Source of the DNA: Dactylosporangium sp. AC04546
GTDB taxonomy: Bacteria; Actinomycetota; Actinomycetes; Mycobacteriales; Micromonosporaceae
Direction: 5' to 3'
NCBI RefSeq assembly: GCF_022095675.1
Contig: NZ_JAHYSG010000160.1
Location: 1-21,955 of the forward strand
Length of the DNA stretch: 21,955 nucleotides
Position numbers and translations under genes: made by a program. This document shows, piece after piece, positions 4,904-13,155 of this stretch. Below the pieces are notes generated by a model. That model saw only the letters and a list, made by a program, of their open reading frames with translations, was not told where the DNA came from and did no database searches. How positions within the stretch are numbered: position 1 is the stretch's first letter; every line of letters begins with the position of its first letter.

Positions 4904-7644
4904 GCCAGGTAATGGTCGGCCGCGACGACGAACTGCGGAGACTCCGCCGGCTCGTCGACGCGGCCGACCCGTCCGTCGCCATGCTCGGCGGCGAGCCCGG
5001 CATCGGCAAGAGCCGGCTGGTGCAGGAGCTGATCGCGGGCCTGCCCGACACGGTGCCGGTGCTCGACGGTCAGGCCGATCCCGGCACCCTCAGCCGCCCG
5101 TTCGAGGTGCTGCTCGGCGCGATCGACAGCTGCAACCGCTCCGGCGCCCTCGACCCCGAGCTGCTGCGGGTCGTGACCGACGCGTCCCGCTCGATGATCG
5201 ACCGGATCCAGGCCGGCCTGGAGATCGTCCGGCTGCTCACCACCCCGGGCCCCTCGATCGTCGTCTTCGAGGACCTGCACTGGGCCGACTCGGAGAGCGT
5301 CGCCCTGTTCGAGCGCGTCGCCGAGCTCAACGGCGGCCGGCTGCTCATCGGCACCTACCGGCCCGACGAGATCACCCGCCGGCACCCGCTCGCCGACCTG
5401 CTGACCCGGCTCGAGCGGCGCTACACGGTCAACAACGTCCGGCTGGAGCGCCTCACGCTCGCCGACACCTCCACGTTCCTCAAGGCCGCCACCGGGCGGC
5501 CCCCGACGTACCGCACCGCCCTCTCGCTGCACAACCGCACCGGCGGCAACCCGTTCTTCCTGGAGGAGCTGCTCAAGGCCAACGGCGACGCCGACCTCGA
5601 CACGCTCTGCGACCGCCCCCTGCCGTGGAACGTGGCCGAGGCGCTGCGCCGCCAGCTCGACGACCTCGACGCGGGGGAGCAGCGCATCGTCGAGGCCGCC
5701 GCCGTGCTCGGCCGCAAGGTCCCGTTCGACCTGCTGGCCGCGGTCACCGGCCACGACGAGAACGAGCTCATCGACGCCCTGCGCGACCTGGTCCGCCGCG
5801 GCCTCATGGTGGAGACCGGCGAGGACGAGTTCAGCTTCCGTCACGCCCTGACCCGCGAGGCGCTCGTCGACGAGATGCTCGGCCGGCAGCGCCGCCGCCT
5901 CCACGAGCTGGCCCTGGAGACGCTGCTGTCGACCGGCAGCCGCGACTACGCGCTCGTCGCCCACCACGCCAAGGGCGCCGGCCGCTACCTCGACATGGTC
6001 GAGGCGGCCCGCCGCGGGCTGCACGTCTACATGGGGATGGGCTCGCCCTACCAGGCGCTCCAGCTCGCCGAGATGGGCCTCGACGAGCTGCCCGACGACG
6101 TCGAGCTGCTCGCCTGCGGCGCCCGCGCGGCGTGGCTGGCCGGCCTGCTCGACGACGCCCAGGAGCTCGGCCGCCGCTGGCTCGCCGTGGCCGCCACCCG
6201 CGAGGAGCGCGCCGACGCGCTGCGGCTGCTCGTCCGGCTCGGCTGGGAGGTCGGCAGCAGCGGCACCATGCAGGAGCGGGCCGCCGAGCTGCGGGCCGAG
6301 ATCGAGCCGCTCGGCGACGTGCCCGCCAAGGCGTATGCGTATGCCGCCATCGCCCAGTCGTACATGCTCACCGACGACACCGAGCGGGCCGTGGCCTGGG
6401 CCGACAAGGCCATCGCCCTCGGCGAGCAGCTCGACCTGCCGGGCGTCTGGCTGGCCGGCAAGGTCGAGAAGGGCTCGGCGCTGGTCAACTTCGCGGCCGG
6501 CGTCGACGAGGGCGTCAAGGTGCTCAACGAGGCGGCCCAGCAGGCCGAGCAGGCCGGCGAGTGGCTGCTCGCGGCGCGCGCCATGAACAACCTGTACAAC
6601 CTGCTGCCCGGCGGCCCGGCCGACTGGGCGGCGGCGCTGGAGCGGATGCGGTCCTTCGCCGAGAAGGCCGGGTTCGAGTCGCTCGCGGTCGCCTCCTACT
6701 TCCAGGGCCGCGCCCGGCTCGCGGTACAGCAGGGGAACCTGGCGGCCGCCCTGGCCGAGCTGGAGTCGGCCCGCCGCCGCGACCGGGGCCTGCTGCGCAC
6801 CCGCAACGGCAGCGACTACCACGGCGTGTTCTTCACCGGGCTGCTGCTGGAGGCCGGCGACCTGGACAAGGCCGAGACGGTGCTGCGCGGCCTCATCGAG
6901 CAGTCCAGCGACGCCTACACGATGCTCACCCAGACCTCGGTGCCCGGCCTGCAGTTCCACCTGGCCTGCCGGCAGGGCCGGGTCGAGCAGGCCCGCGAGC
7001 ACCTGCGCACGGTCCTGGAGGCGGTCCGGCTCACCGGCGTCACCGGCCGCGACTTCGCGCACGACCTCATCTCCGCCGGCCTGGCCGCCGGCCTGCACGT
7101 CGACGAGCTGCGCCCGGTCGCCGCGGTGATCGACGACCCGCTCTTCGACGACGTCTGGCGCTGGCTGGCCGACGCGCAGATCGCCGAGGCCGCCGGCGAA
7201 CTCGAAACGGCCCTCCGCCTGTACCGCCGGGCGACCGCCGAGCCCACCCTGCTCCTGCCCAACCAGCGCGGCACCGGCCACCTCGGCGCGGCCCGCTGCC
7301 TGCTCGCCGCCGGCGACCTCGACGCGGCCCGCGAGCAGGTCCGGGCGGCCGAGCCGCTGCTGGCCCAGTGGTCCGGCTGGCGGGTCGCCGAACTGACCGC
7401 CCTGCGCGGCCGCCTCGGCCTGGCCACCCCGGCCGCCGCCGGCGCCGGCGGCGAGGCGCTGACCCCGCGCGAGCGGGAGGTCGCCACGCTGCTCGCCGAG
7501 GGCCTCACCAACGCCGAACTGGCCCGCCGCCTGTACATCTCGCCCCGCACCGCCGCCGTGCACGTCTCGAACATCCTGAGCAAGCTCGGCCTCGAGTCGC
7601 GCACGCAGATCGCCGCCTGGGTCAAGGCGCGCGTTCAGTCCTGA
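4879..7644 (+). CDS. LAL-family (large ATP-binding LuxR-type) transcriptional regulator
   Basis: A 921-residue STAND-type regulator. The N-terminal ATPase begins at VGRDDEL and has a Walker A motif GEPGIGKS (38-45) and a Walker B motif IVVFED (127-132) followed by LHWAD. The middle (about 350-840) is helical and TPR-like, with many A/L/R-rich helix pairs. The C-terminal LuxR/NarL helix-turn-helix occupies about 861-915 (LTPREREVATLLAEG, then NAELARRLYISPRTAAVHV). LAL proteins bind ATP on sensing a ligand and activate transcription, often of secondary metabolism or sugar use. Start: GTG 4879 lies just after a -10-like TAGGCT; ATG 4912, preceded by GGAG, is a good alternative that begins immediately before the VGRD motif and avoids overlap with the small ORF. 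Targets are unknown; the duplicated boxes directly upstream are candidates. Confidence 0.93.
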   Translation: MRASRSGVSQVMVGRDDELRRLRRLVDAADPSVAMLGGEPGIGKSRLVQELIAGLPDTVPVLDGQADPGTLSRPFEVLLGAIDSCNRSGALDPELLRVVTDASRSMIDRIQAGLEIVRLLTTPGPSIVVFEDLHWADSESVALFERVAELNGGRLLIGTYRPDEITRRHPLADLLTRLERRYTVNNVRLERLTLADTSTFLKAATGRPPTYRTALSLHNRTGGNPFFLEELLKANGDADLDTLCDRPLPWNVAEALRRQLDDLDAGEQRIVEAAAVLGRKVPFDLLAAVTGHDENELIDALRDLVRRGLMVETGEDEFSFRHALTREALVDEMLGRQRRRLHELALETLLSTGSRDYALVAHHAKGAGRYLDMVEAARRGLHVYMGMGSPYQALQLAEMGLDELPDDVELLACGARAAWLAGLLDDAQELGRRWLAVAATREERADALRLLVRLGWEVGSSGTMQERAAELRAEIEPLGDVPAKAYAYAAIAQSYMLTDDTERAVAWADKAIALGEQLDLPGVWLAGKVEKGSALVNFAAGVDEGVKVLNEAAQQAEQAGEWLLAARAMNNLYNLLPGGPADWAAALERMRSFAEKAGFESLAVASYFQGRARLAVQQGNLAAALAELESARRRDRGLLRTRNGSDYHGVFFTGLLLEAGDLDKAETVLRGLIEQSSDAYTMLTQTSVPGLQFHLACRQGRVEQAREHLRTVLEAVRLTGVTGRDFAHDLISAGLAAGLHVDELRPVAAVIDDPLFDDVWRWLADAQIAEAAGELETALRLYRRATAEPTLLLPNQRGTGHLGAARCLLAAGDLDAAREQVRAAEPLLAQWSGWRVAELTALRGRLGLATPAAAGAGGEALTPREREVATLLAEGLTNAELARRLYISPRTAAVHVSNILSKLGLESRTQIAAWVKARVQS

Positions 7645-7670
7645 GTCGCCGGCCGTACAGCCGCCGTCCC

Positions 7671-7676
7671 TACGGT
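7671..7676 (+). promoter_or_regulatory. Candidate -10 box of the secreted EEP-fold gene (leaderless start)
   Basis: TACGGT fits TANNNT and ends six bases before GTG 7683. There is no ribosome site between it and the start, so a leaderless message is likely. It lies in the 38-base gap after the LAL gene. Confidence 0.4.
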
Positions 7677-7682
7677 GAGCCG

Positions 7683-9098
7683 GTGCGCAAGCTCTGGGCC
7701 CTGGTGACCGTCGCGCTGCTGCTGCTCCCGGCTGCCCCCGCGGCGGCGGCGTCCACGAAGACCCGCCTGCGGGTCATGACGCTCAACATCTTCTACGGCG
7801 GCGACGACCTCGACCTGGCCACCGGCGACTTCTGCGCCGTCCCGGACGGCTGCCCGGGCACGCTGCGCGAGCTGGAGCGGCTCATCCGCGACGCCCGGGC
7901 CGACGTCGTCGGCGTCCAGGAGCCCGAGCGCAACGTCGAGCGGATCGCCGCCGACCTCGGCTGGTACGGCAGCAACCGCGCCCACGTCATGTCCCGCTTC
8001 CCGCTGATCGACCCGCCCGGCAGCAACGGCCTGTACGTCTTCGTGCAGGTCGCGCCGGGCCGCGTGGTCGCCGTCGCCAACACGCACCTTCCTTCGGACC
8101 CGTACGGCCCGTACCTGGTCCGCGACGGCGGCACCCGGGCCGAGGTGCTCGACCTGGAGCGCCAGGTCCGCGTGCCGGCGGTGCAGGAGCTGCTGCGGGT
8201 GCTGCCCGCGCTCGCCCGCCGAGGCATCCCCGTGCTGCTCACCGGCGACTTCAACAGCCCGTCGCACCTGGACTGGACGCCGGCGGTGGCGAAGGTCCGC
8301 CCCGAGGTCCGCTACCCGGTGCGCTGGCCGGCGAGCGCCGCCCTGGCCGGCGCCGGGCTGGTCGACACGTTCCGCGAGGCCCACCCTGACCCGGTCCGCG
8401 ACCCCGGCTTCACCTGGACACCCGGCAGCCCGGAGAGCGACCCGCAGGAGGTGCACGACCGCATCGACTGGGTGCTGCGGGCCGGTCCGTCGCGCACGCT
8501 GGCCAGCGAGGTGGTGGCGACCGGCCGGTCCCCGTACCCGACCGACCATCGCGGTGTCGTCTCGACCGTCGAGGTGGAGGCAGCGGTACCGCAGGTGCTC
8601 GTGGCACCGCAGACCCGGCGCGTCCCGATCGGGCAGTCCCTGCCGGTCACGTACCACGGAACCGGCCGCGTCACCCTGCACGACGACCGCGGCCGCCTCG
8701 TCGCCGCCGAGACCACCCGCCGCCTCGACGGCACGGTGACGTTCCCGACCCGCGGCCTGCCCCGGGGCCGTTACACGGTCGCCCTGGGCACGTCGCGGAC
8801 GGATGTCTGGCTGTACCCGCCGGGCGAGGGCGCGACCCTGCGGGTGGACCCGCGCCGCGACACCGTGCGGGTGACCTTCACGGGCGCGCCGGGCATGGGC
8901 CTCGACTGGATCTCGCTGTACACCTGCGGCTCGGGCAACGACGAGTACCTCGCGTACGCCTACACCGGCTCGGCGATCGAGGGCACCGTCACGATCGACG
9001 CGACGTCGCTCGATCCCGGCTGCTACGTGGCCCGCCTGCTGCCCGACGACGGGTACCGCTCGGTCGCCGAGTCTGCCGAGTTCCGCCTCCTGCCGTAG
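7683..9098 (+). CDS. Secreted endonuclease/exonuclease/phosphatase (EEP) family protein
   Basis: A 471-residue exported protein. It has a classical signal peptide (LVTVALLLLPAAPAAAAS, cleavage near residues 22-24) and no lipobox. The EEP domain (about 29-298) shows the expected metal and catalytic residues: MTLNIFYGG (Asn35), VGVQEPE (Glu80), ANTHLP (His135), TGDFNSPSH (Asp189, Asn191), HDRIDWV (Asp259/Asp262) and PTDHRGVV (Asp288-His289). Members cleave phosphodiester or phosphomonoester bonds in nucleic acids, phosphoinositides or sphingomyelin; the substrate here cannot be read from sequence. Residues 300-471 form an additional beta-rich region with two apparent repeats, resembling carbohydrate- or surface-binding modules. 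The frame is open far upstream inside the LAL gene, but the signal peptide fixes the start at GTG 7683. A strong hairpin follows the stop. Confidence 0.88.
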   Translation: MRKLWALVTVALLLLPAAPAAAASTKTRLRVMTLNIFYGGDDLDLATGDFCAVPDGCPGTLRELERLIRDARADVVGVQEPERNVERIAADLGWYGSNRAHVMSRFPLIDPPGSNGLYVFVQVAPGRVVAVANTHLPSDPYGPYLVRDGGTRAEVLDLERQVRVPAVQELLRVLPALARRGIPVLLTGDFNSPSHLDWTPAVAKVRPEVRYPVRWPASAALAGAGLVDTFREAHPDPVRDPGFTWTPGSPESDPQEVHDRIDWVLRAGPSRTLASEVVATGRSPYPTDHRGVVSTVEVEAAVPQVLVAPQTRRVPIGQSLPVTYHGTGRVTLHDDRGRLVAAETTRRLDGTVTFPTRGLPRGRYTVALGTSRTDVWLYPPGEGATLRVDPRRDTVRVTFTGAPGMGLDWISLYTCGSGNDEYLAYAYTGSAIEGTVTIDATSLDPGCYVARLLPDDGYRSVAESAEFRLLP

Positions 9099-9120
9099 CG
9101 CGCGGGCGAGCCCGCCCGCG

Positions 9121-9150
9121 GTGGACGGCGTCGTGGTCGACGCCGTCCAC
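9121..9150. terminator. Bidirectional terminator hairpin between convergent genes
   Basis: GTGGACGGCGTC and GACGCCGTCCAC form a perfect 12-bp stem with a six-base loop, between the stop of the EEP gene (9098, +) and the stop of the ebo operon (9163, -). A smaller hairpin (GCGGGC-GA-GCCCGC, 9102-9115) precedes it. There is no T-run on either strand, but a long GC stem between convergent stops is typical of actinomycete termination. Confidence 0.65.
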
Positions 9151-9162
9151 GTGGGCGCCGGC

Positions 9163-10545
9163 TCAGCCCGCCAGACCGGCCAGGCGGAGCAGGAGGGCCT
9201 TGACCTCGGTGGCCTTCACCGACGCCGAGTCCAGCGACAGCGCCGGGTCGTCGCAGAGCCAGACCGGGCCGTCGTCCGCCGTGGACGGCAGCAGGCCGTG
9301 CGAGCCGCGGACCGCCTTGGCGCCCGCGTCCAGGCCGACCACGTTCATCAGGTACCGCATCCCCAGCTTCTTGCGGGCCAGCGCCAACCCCGCCCGGGCC
9401 TTCGCCGCGCCCGGGTTGGCCGGGTCGAAGAACAGCTCGGCCGGGTCGTAGCCGGGCTTGCGGTGGATCTCGACCAGCTGCGCGAAGTCGGGGCGGCGGG
9501 CGTCGTCGAGCCAGTAGTAGTACGTGAACCAGGCGTCCGGCTCGGCCAGCAGGACCAGCTCGCCCGAGCGCTCGTGGTCCACGCCGTAGCGGGCCTTGCC
9601 GGCCTCGTCGAGGACCTCGCCGACGCCGGCCAGGCCCGCGCACAGCTTCTGGGCGGCCGGGACGTCGGCCGGGTCGCGGACGTAGACGTGGGCGATCTGG
9701 TGGTCGGCGACCGCGAACGCCCGGGACGTCCACGGGTCGAGGTACTCCATCCCGTCCTGCGTGTAGACGTTGAGCAGGCCCTCCGAGCGCAGCAGCCGGT
9801 TGACGTCGACCGGGCGGCGGGCGTCGGTGATCCCGTACTCCGACAGGGCCACGGTCGTCGCGCCCCGGGCGCGGGCGGCGTCGAGCAGCGGCGCGATGAC
9901 CTCGTCGAGCGCGGCGGCGGCGTCGGCGGCCGCACGGGACGACGGGCCGAAGCGCTGCAGGTCGTAGTCGAGGTGGGGGAGGTACACCAGGGTCAGGTCG
10001 GGGTTCTTGTCGGTCATGATCTGCTCGGCGGCGCGCGCGATCCAGGCCGACGAGGGCAGGCCGGCGCCCGGGCCCCAGTACGTGAACAGCGGGAACTCGC
10101 CGAGCTTGGACGTCAGCTCGTCGTGCAGCGCCGGGGGATGGGTGTAGCAGTCGGGCTCTTTGCGGCCGTCCGAGTAGTAGATCGGCCGGGGCGTGACGGT
10201 CCAGTCGACGTCCGCGCCCATGGCGTACCACCAGCACACGTTGGCGACCGTGTAGCCGGGCGACAGGCGGCGGGCGGCGTGCCACAGCTTCTCGCCGCCG
10301 ACGAGCGCGTTGTGCTGCCGCCACAGGAAGACCTCGCCGAGGTCGCGGAAGTACCACCCGTTGCCGACGATCCCGTGCCCCGACGGCGGCTCGCCGGTCA
10401 GGAACGTCGACTGCACCGAGCAGGTCACGGCCGGCAGCACGGGCTCCAGCGGTACCGCCGGACCCAGTGCGGCCAGGCGCGGCATGTAGGCCAGCAGCCG
10501 CGGGGTGAGCCCGACGACGTCGAGGACCAGGAGGGGCTTGCTCAT
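9163..10545 (-). CDS. Alkaline-phosphatase-superfamily / nucleotide pyrophosphatase-like protein (EboF-like)
   Basis: The 460-residue last gene of the ebo-type operon. The fold is that of the alkaline phosphatase/NPP superfamily: LLVLDVVG (Asp9), AVTCSVQSTFLTG (Thr41 aligns with the NPP nucleophile, by its spacing to TG) and SGHGIVGNGWYF. Some of the usual metal ligands are replaced. The PDxxGHxxGP-type motif reads LDYDLQRFGP (His to Gln197), and the SDHG motif reads SEYG (Asp to Glu236, His to Tyr237). His282/His286 remain as possible ligands. The enzyme may therefore bind metal differently or act on an unusual phosphoester. No signal peptide is visible, so it should act in the cytoplasm. 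The ATG overlaps the stop of the EboE gene by four bases. The frame stays open upstream inside EboE, but the ATGA coupling and the fold define this start. Confidence 0.85.
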   Translation of the reverse strand: MSKPLLVLDVVGLTPRLLAYMPRLAALGPAVPLEPVLPAVTCSVQSTFLTGEPPSGHGIVGNGWYFRDLGEVFLWRQHNALVGGEKLWHAARRLSPGYTVANVCWWYAMGADVDWTVTPRPIYYSDGRKEPDCYTHPPALHDELTSKLGEFPLFTYWGPGAGLPSSAWIARAAEQIMTDKNPDLTLVYLPHLDYDLQRFGPSSRAAADAAAALDEVIAPLLDAARARGATTVALSEYGITDARRPVDVNRLLRSEGLLNVYTQDGMEYLDPWTSRAFAVADHQIAHVYVRDPADVPAAQKLCAGLAGVGEVLDEAGKARYGVDHERSGELVLLAEPDAWFTYYYWLDDARRPDFAQLVEIHRKPGYDPAELFFDPANPGAAKARAGLALARKKLGMRYLMNVVGLDAGAKAVRGSHGLLPSTADDGPVWLCDDPALSLDSASVKATEVKALLLRLAGLAG

Positions 10546-11696
10546 CGCGACTCCAGCGTCTTGAGCCCGAGGTCCTGCAGGACGTCCCGGGCGTAGGCGA
10601 GTTCGGCGGCCATCCCGGCCGCGAGGGCTTCCGGGCCGGTGGGGCGCTGGGCCGGCGGGAGCACGCCCCAGGTGTACGTCTCGACCTCCAGGTGGTCGCA
10701 GGCGGCGATCGGCCCGCCGACGAGCGCGGCGAGCCCCGCGCGCAGCACCCCGGTCGTCGCGGCCAGCGGCGGCTCCGGCTCGGCGTGCAGCGGCACGTGG
10801 TAGTGCACCCGCCACGGCCCGTCGGCACCGCTCTCCAGGGCCTCGTCGAGGTCGTCGAACGAGTGCCGGCAGCCGGCCGAGCGGGTCTGGTGCATGAACT
10901 TCGGCTCGACGTACTGCGCGAGCGTCGCGGCGCCGGCCACCGGGTCGGCGACCTCCAGCGCCGCCGAGACCTGGATCTTCACGATCGGCAGCCCGGCCCG
11001 GGCGAGGCGCTGCACCGCCGCGACCGGGTCCTCCCACGCGCACGCGAGGTGGGCCAGGTCGACGCAGACCCCGAGCCACCGCGGGTCCACGGTGGACAGG
11101 TGCACGGTCGCCTGGAGCGTGTTCTCGATGACGCAGCCGGGCTCGGGCTCGAAGGCGACCCGCACGGCGCGGCCGGTGAGCACCTCCAGCCCGGCCAGGC
11201 CGGCAGCCAGCGCGTCGAGGGCCCGGCACACCTTGCCGACATGGTCGCTGTCCCACGGCTCGCGCCAGCCCAGCGGCAGCGTCGAGATCGAGCCGCGCGC
11301 GGCGTCGTCCGGCAGCAGGTCGACGAGGATTCTTGCCAGATCCAGGGTGTACCGCAGCCGCGCCGGCTCGGTCCAGTCGGGCCGGTAGACCTTACGCTTC
11401 ACGACGGGCGCGTGGAACGCCCGGAACGGGAACCCGTTGAGCGTCACCACCTCCAGCCCCCGGGCGTCGAGCTCGCGCCGCAGCCGCTTGCGCAGGGCCG
11501 CGTCGCCGGCCAGCTCCGTCGCGGCGTCGATGCCGAGCCACAGCCCCAGCCCGAGCACGTCGGCGCCGAGCCGGTCGCGCATCCGCGCCGCGTACGTGTC
11601 GAGCTGGGCGATGATCCCGGCGACGTCCTCGGCCGGGTGGACGTTGGTCCCGTAGGCCAGGTGGACCACCTGGCCGTCCGGGTGCCGCAGCCGCAT
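10542..11696 (-). CDS. eboE: EboE, TIM-barrel metabolite traffic protein
   Basis: A 384-residue protein with the xylose-isomerase-like TIM-barrel pattern of EboE. The N-terminus HLAYGTNVHPAED matches the family's LAYCTNVHPGE-type motif. VAFEPEPGCVIENT and GVCVDLAHLACAWEDP resemble the metal-binding strands of sugar isomerases/epimerases, followed by HYHVPLH and VETYTW. In the known ebo clusters EboE is required for metabolite traffic to the periplasm, with no reaction assigned. The ATG at 11696 overlaps the preceding TatD stop by one base (TGATG), so translation is coupled; the gene ends in a four-base overlap with the EboF-like gene. The longer open frame further upstream is an artefact of codon bias. 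Confidence 0.85.
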   Translation of the reverse strand: MRLRHPDGQVVHLAYGTNVHPAEDVAGIIAQLDTYAARMRDRLGADVLGLGLWLGIDAATELAGDAALRKRLRRELDARGLEVVTLNGFPFRAFHAPVVKRKVYRPDWTEPARLRYTLDLARILVDLLPDDAARGSISTLPLGWREPWDSDHVGKVCRALDALAAGLAGLEVLTGRAVRVAFEPEPGCVIENTLQATVHLSTVDPRWLGVCVDLAHLACAWEDPVAAVQRLARAGLPIVKIQVSAALEVADPVAGAATLAQYVEPKFMHQTRSAGCRHSFDDLDEALESGADGPWRVHYHVPLHAEPEPPLAATTGVLRAGLAALVGGPIAACDHLEVETYTWGVLPPAQRPTGPEALAAGMAAELAYARDVLQDLGLKTLESR

Positions 11697-12547
11697 CAGG
11701 ACCCGCCGCGGAGGATCGAGTTGCCCTCGAACGTCGCCGCCGTGCCCTCGATGTCGGACAGGTCGAGCCGCTTGGACTGCCCGTAGAACTCGACCGGGTT
11801 GCGCCACAGCACCCGGTCGACGTCGTCGGCGCTGAACCCGGCCGCGAGCATCGCCTCGCCGGTGCGCAGGGTCAGCAGCGGGTCCGAGCGCCCCCAGTCC
11901 GCCGCCGAGTTCACCAGCATCCGCTCCAGGCCGTGCTCCTGGAGGATCGCCACCATGCGTTCGGCCGTCATCTTCGTGTCGGGGTAGATCGAGAAGCCCA
12001 TCCAGCAGCCGCTGTCGGCGACCCGCCCGACCGTCACCTCGTTGAGGTGGTCGACCGCGACCCGGCCCGGGTCGATGCCCGACTCGCGGACCACGTCGAG
12101 CGTCCGGTCGGTGCCGCGGGCCTTGTCCCGGTGCGGGGTGTGGACCAGGGCGGGCAGGTCGTGGTCGATCGCGAGGGCCAGCTGGGCGGCGAAGACCTCG
12201 TCCTCCTCCGGCGTCATGGAGTCGTAGCCGATCTCGCCGACCGCGACGACGCCGTCCTTCTCGAGGTAGCGGGGCAGCAGGGGCAGCACCTCGCGGCACC
12301 GCGGGTCGTTGGCCTCCTTCGGGTTCAGCGCGATCGTGCAGTGGTGGCGGATGCCGAACTGGCTCGCCCGGAACGGCTCCCAGCCGACCAGCCCGTCGAA
12401 GTAGTCGGTGAACGACCCCACGGTGGTGCGCGGCTGGCCCAGCCAGAACGCCGGCTCGACCAGGGCCTTCACCCCGGCCGCGGCCATCCGCTCGTAGTCG
12501 TCGGTGGTCCGTGACGTCATGTGGATGTGCGGGTCGAAGATGCGCAT
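11696..12547 (-). CDS. TatD-family metal-dependent hydrolase (EboB-like)
   Basis: A 283-residue amidohydrolase-type TIM barrel. Metal ligands are visible in order: DPHIH (His7, His9), GEIGYDS (Glu105), LVHTPH (His136), VDHLNE (His167) and SAADWG (Asp217). TatD proteins are usually DNases or esterases; in ebo clusters the member called EboB is of this type and its substrate is unknown. The start is either ATG 12547 (chosen: AAGAGG lies seven bases upstream and the ATG overlaps the EboA stop by one base) or GTG 12550 (four-base overlap). The gene lies between EboA and EboE with no gaps, which supports a shared pathway. Confidence 0.85.
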   Translation of the reverse strand: MRIFDPHIHMTSRTTDDYERMAAAGVKALVEPAFWLGQPRTTVGSFTDYFDGLVGWEPFRASQFGIRHHCTIALNPKEANDPRCREVLPLLPRYLEKDGVVAVGEIGYDSMTPEEDEVFAAQLALAIDHDLPALVHTPHRDKARGTDRTLDVVRESGIDPGRVAVDHLNEVTVGRVADSGCWMGFSIYPDTKMTAERMVAILQEHGLERMLVNSAADWGRSDPLLTLRTGEAMLAAGFSADDVDRVLWRNPVEFYGQSKRLDLSDIEGTAATFEGNSILRGGS

Positions 12548-13155
12548 CACGAGACCTCTTCCCGGAGCCGGTGCAGCAGTTCGGTGGCGTCGCCGGGCAT
12601 GGTGCGCCCGGCGGCGTGTCGCTCCTCGGCGAGCCCGGCGAGCATCGTCGCCAGCTCCCCGTCGGCCCGTTCGTCGAGGTCGGCGACCCCGTCGAGGGGC
12701 AGGCCCATGAAGACCGCCTTGAGCACGCCCTGGCGCCAGGCGGCCACCGGCAGGTGCCGGGCCGCCGGGCCGAGCGCGGCGGCGACGAGCCGGGTGTCGT
12801 TGGTGCGCAGCGCGTCGAGCAGCAGCTCGCGCACGACCTCCGGTCGCACCTCCAGCCAGGGCAGGGCGCGCAGCACGGCGCGCTTCTCGGCGCCGTCACC
12901 GTAGCGGTACAGCGACTCGAGCTCGGCCGCGACCGCCTCGGCGGGCAGGCGGGTCAGCAGCAGCGCGCGGGCGGCGTCGTCGACGGTCCAGGCCGGCAGC
13001 CCGGTCAGCCCCCAGCGGCCGCACTGGCGCCCGGCGGCGGGGAACAGGCGGGCGACCGACGCCGGCTGGCGGGAGACGGTCTCCAGCGCCGTGTCGAGCC
13101 AGACGGTGTCGGGCAACTCCGCGGCGAGGATCTCGTAGAAGGGTGGCGGATTCAC
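12547..13155 (-). CDS. eboA: EboA domain protein
   Basis: A 202-residue, mostly helical protein. The C-terminal half carries the EboA pattern: ALRTNDTRLVAAALGP (115-130), AARHLPVAAWRQGVLKAVF (131-149), then GLPLDGVADLDERADGEL and a HAAGR segment. No catalytic motif or membrane segment is evident, and EboA has no assigned reaction. The start is GTG 13155. It overlaps the stop of the preceding isomerase gene by four bases (GTGA) and has a strong AGGAGG ribosome site. The frame stays open 92 codons further upstream, but that stretch is Arg/Pro-rich noise. Together with EboE this gene identifies the operon as ebo-type. Confidence 0.82.
   Translation of the reverse strand: MNPPPFYEILAAELPDTVWLDTALETVSRQPASVARLFPAAGRQCGRWGLTGLPAWTVDDAARALLLTRLPAEAVAAELESLYRYGDGAEKRAVLRALPWLEVRPEVVRELLLDALRTNDTRLVAAALGPAARHLPVAAWRQGVLKAVFMGLPLDGVADLDERADGELATMLAGLAEERHAAGRTMPGDATELLHRLREEVS

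Noticed and set aside
4657..7563. 968-codon minus-strand open frame opposite the LAL regulator
   Set aside because: Its sequence is low-complexity (Gly/Gln/Val/Arg-rich) with no family motif, while the plus strand has complete ATPase and LuxR motifs. It is an antisense shadow of GC-rich codon use.
5625..7682. Upstream open extension of the EEP-fold gene across the LAL gene
   Set aside because: The frame is Arg/Pro-rich noise within the LAL gene. The signal peptide and -10-like hexamer fix the start at 7683.
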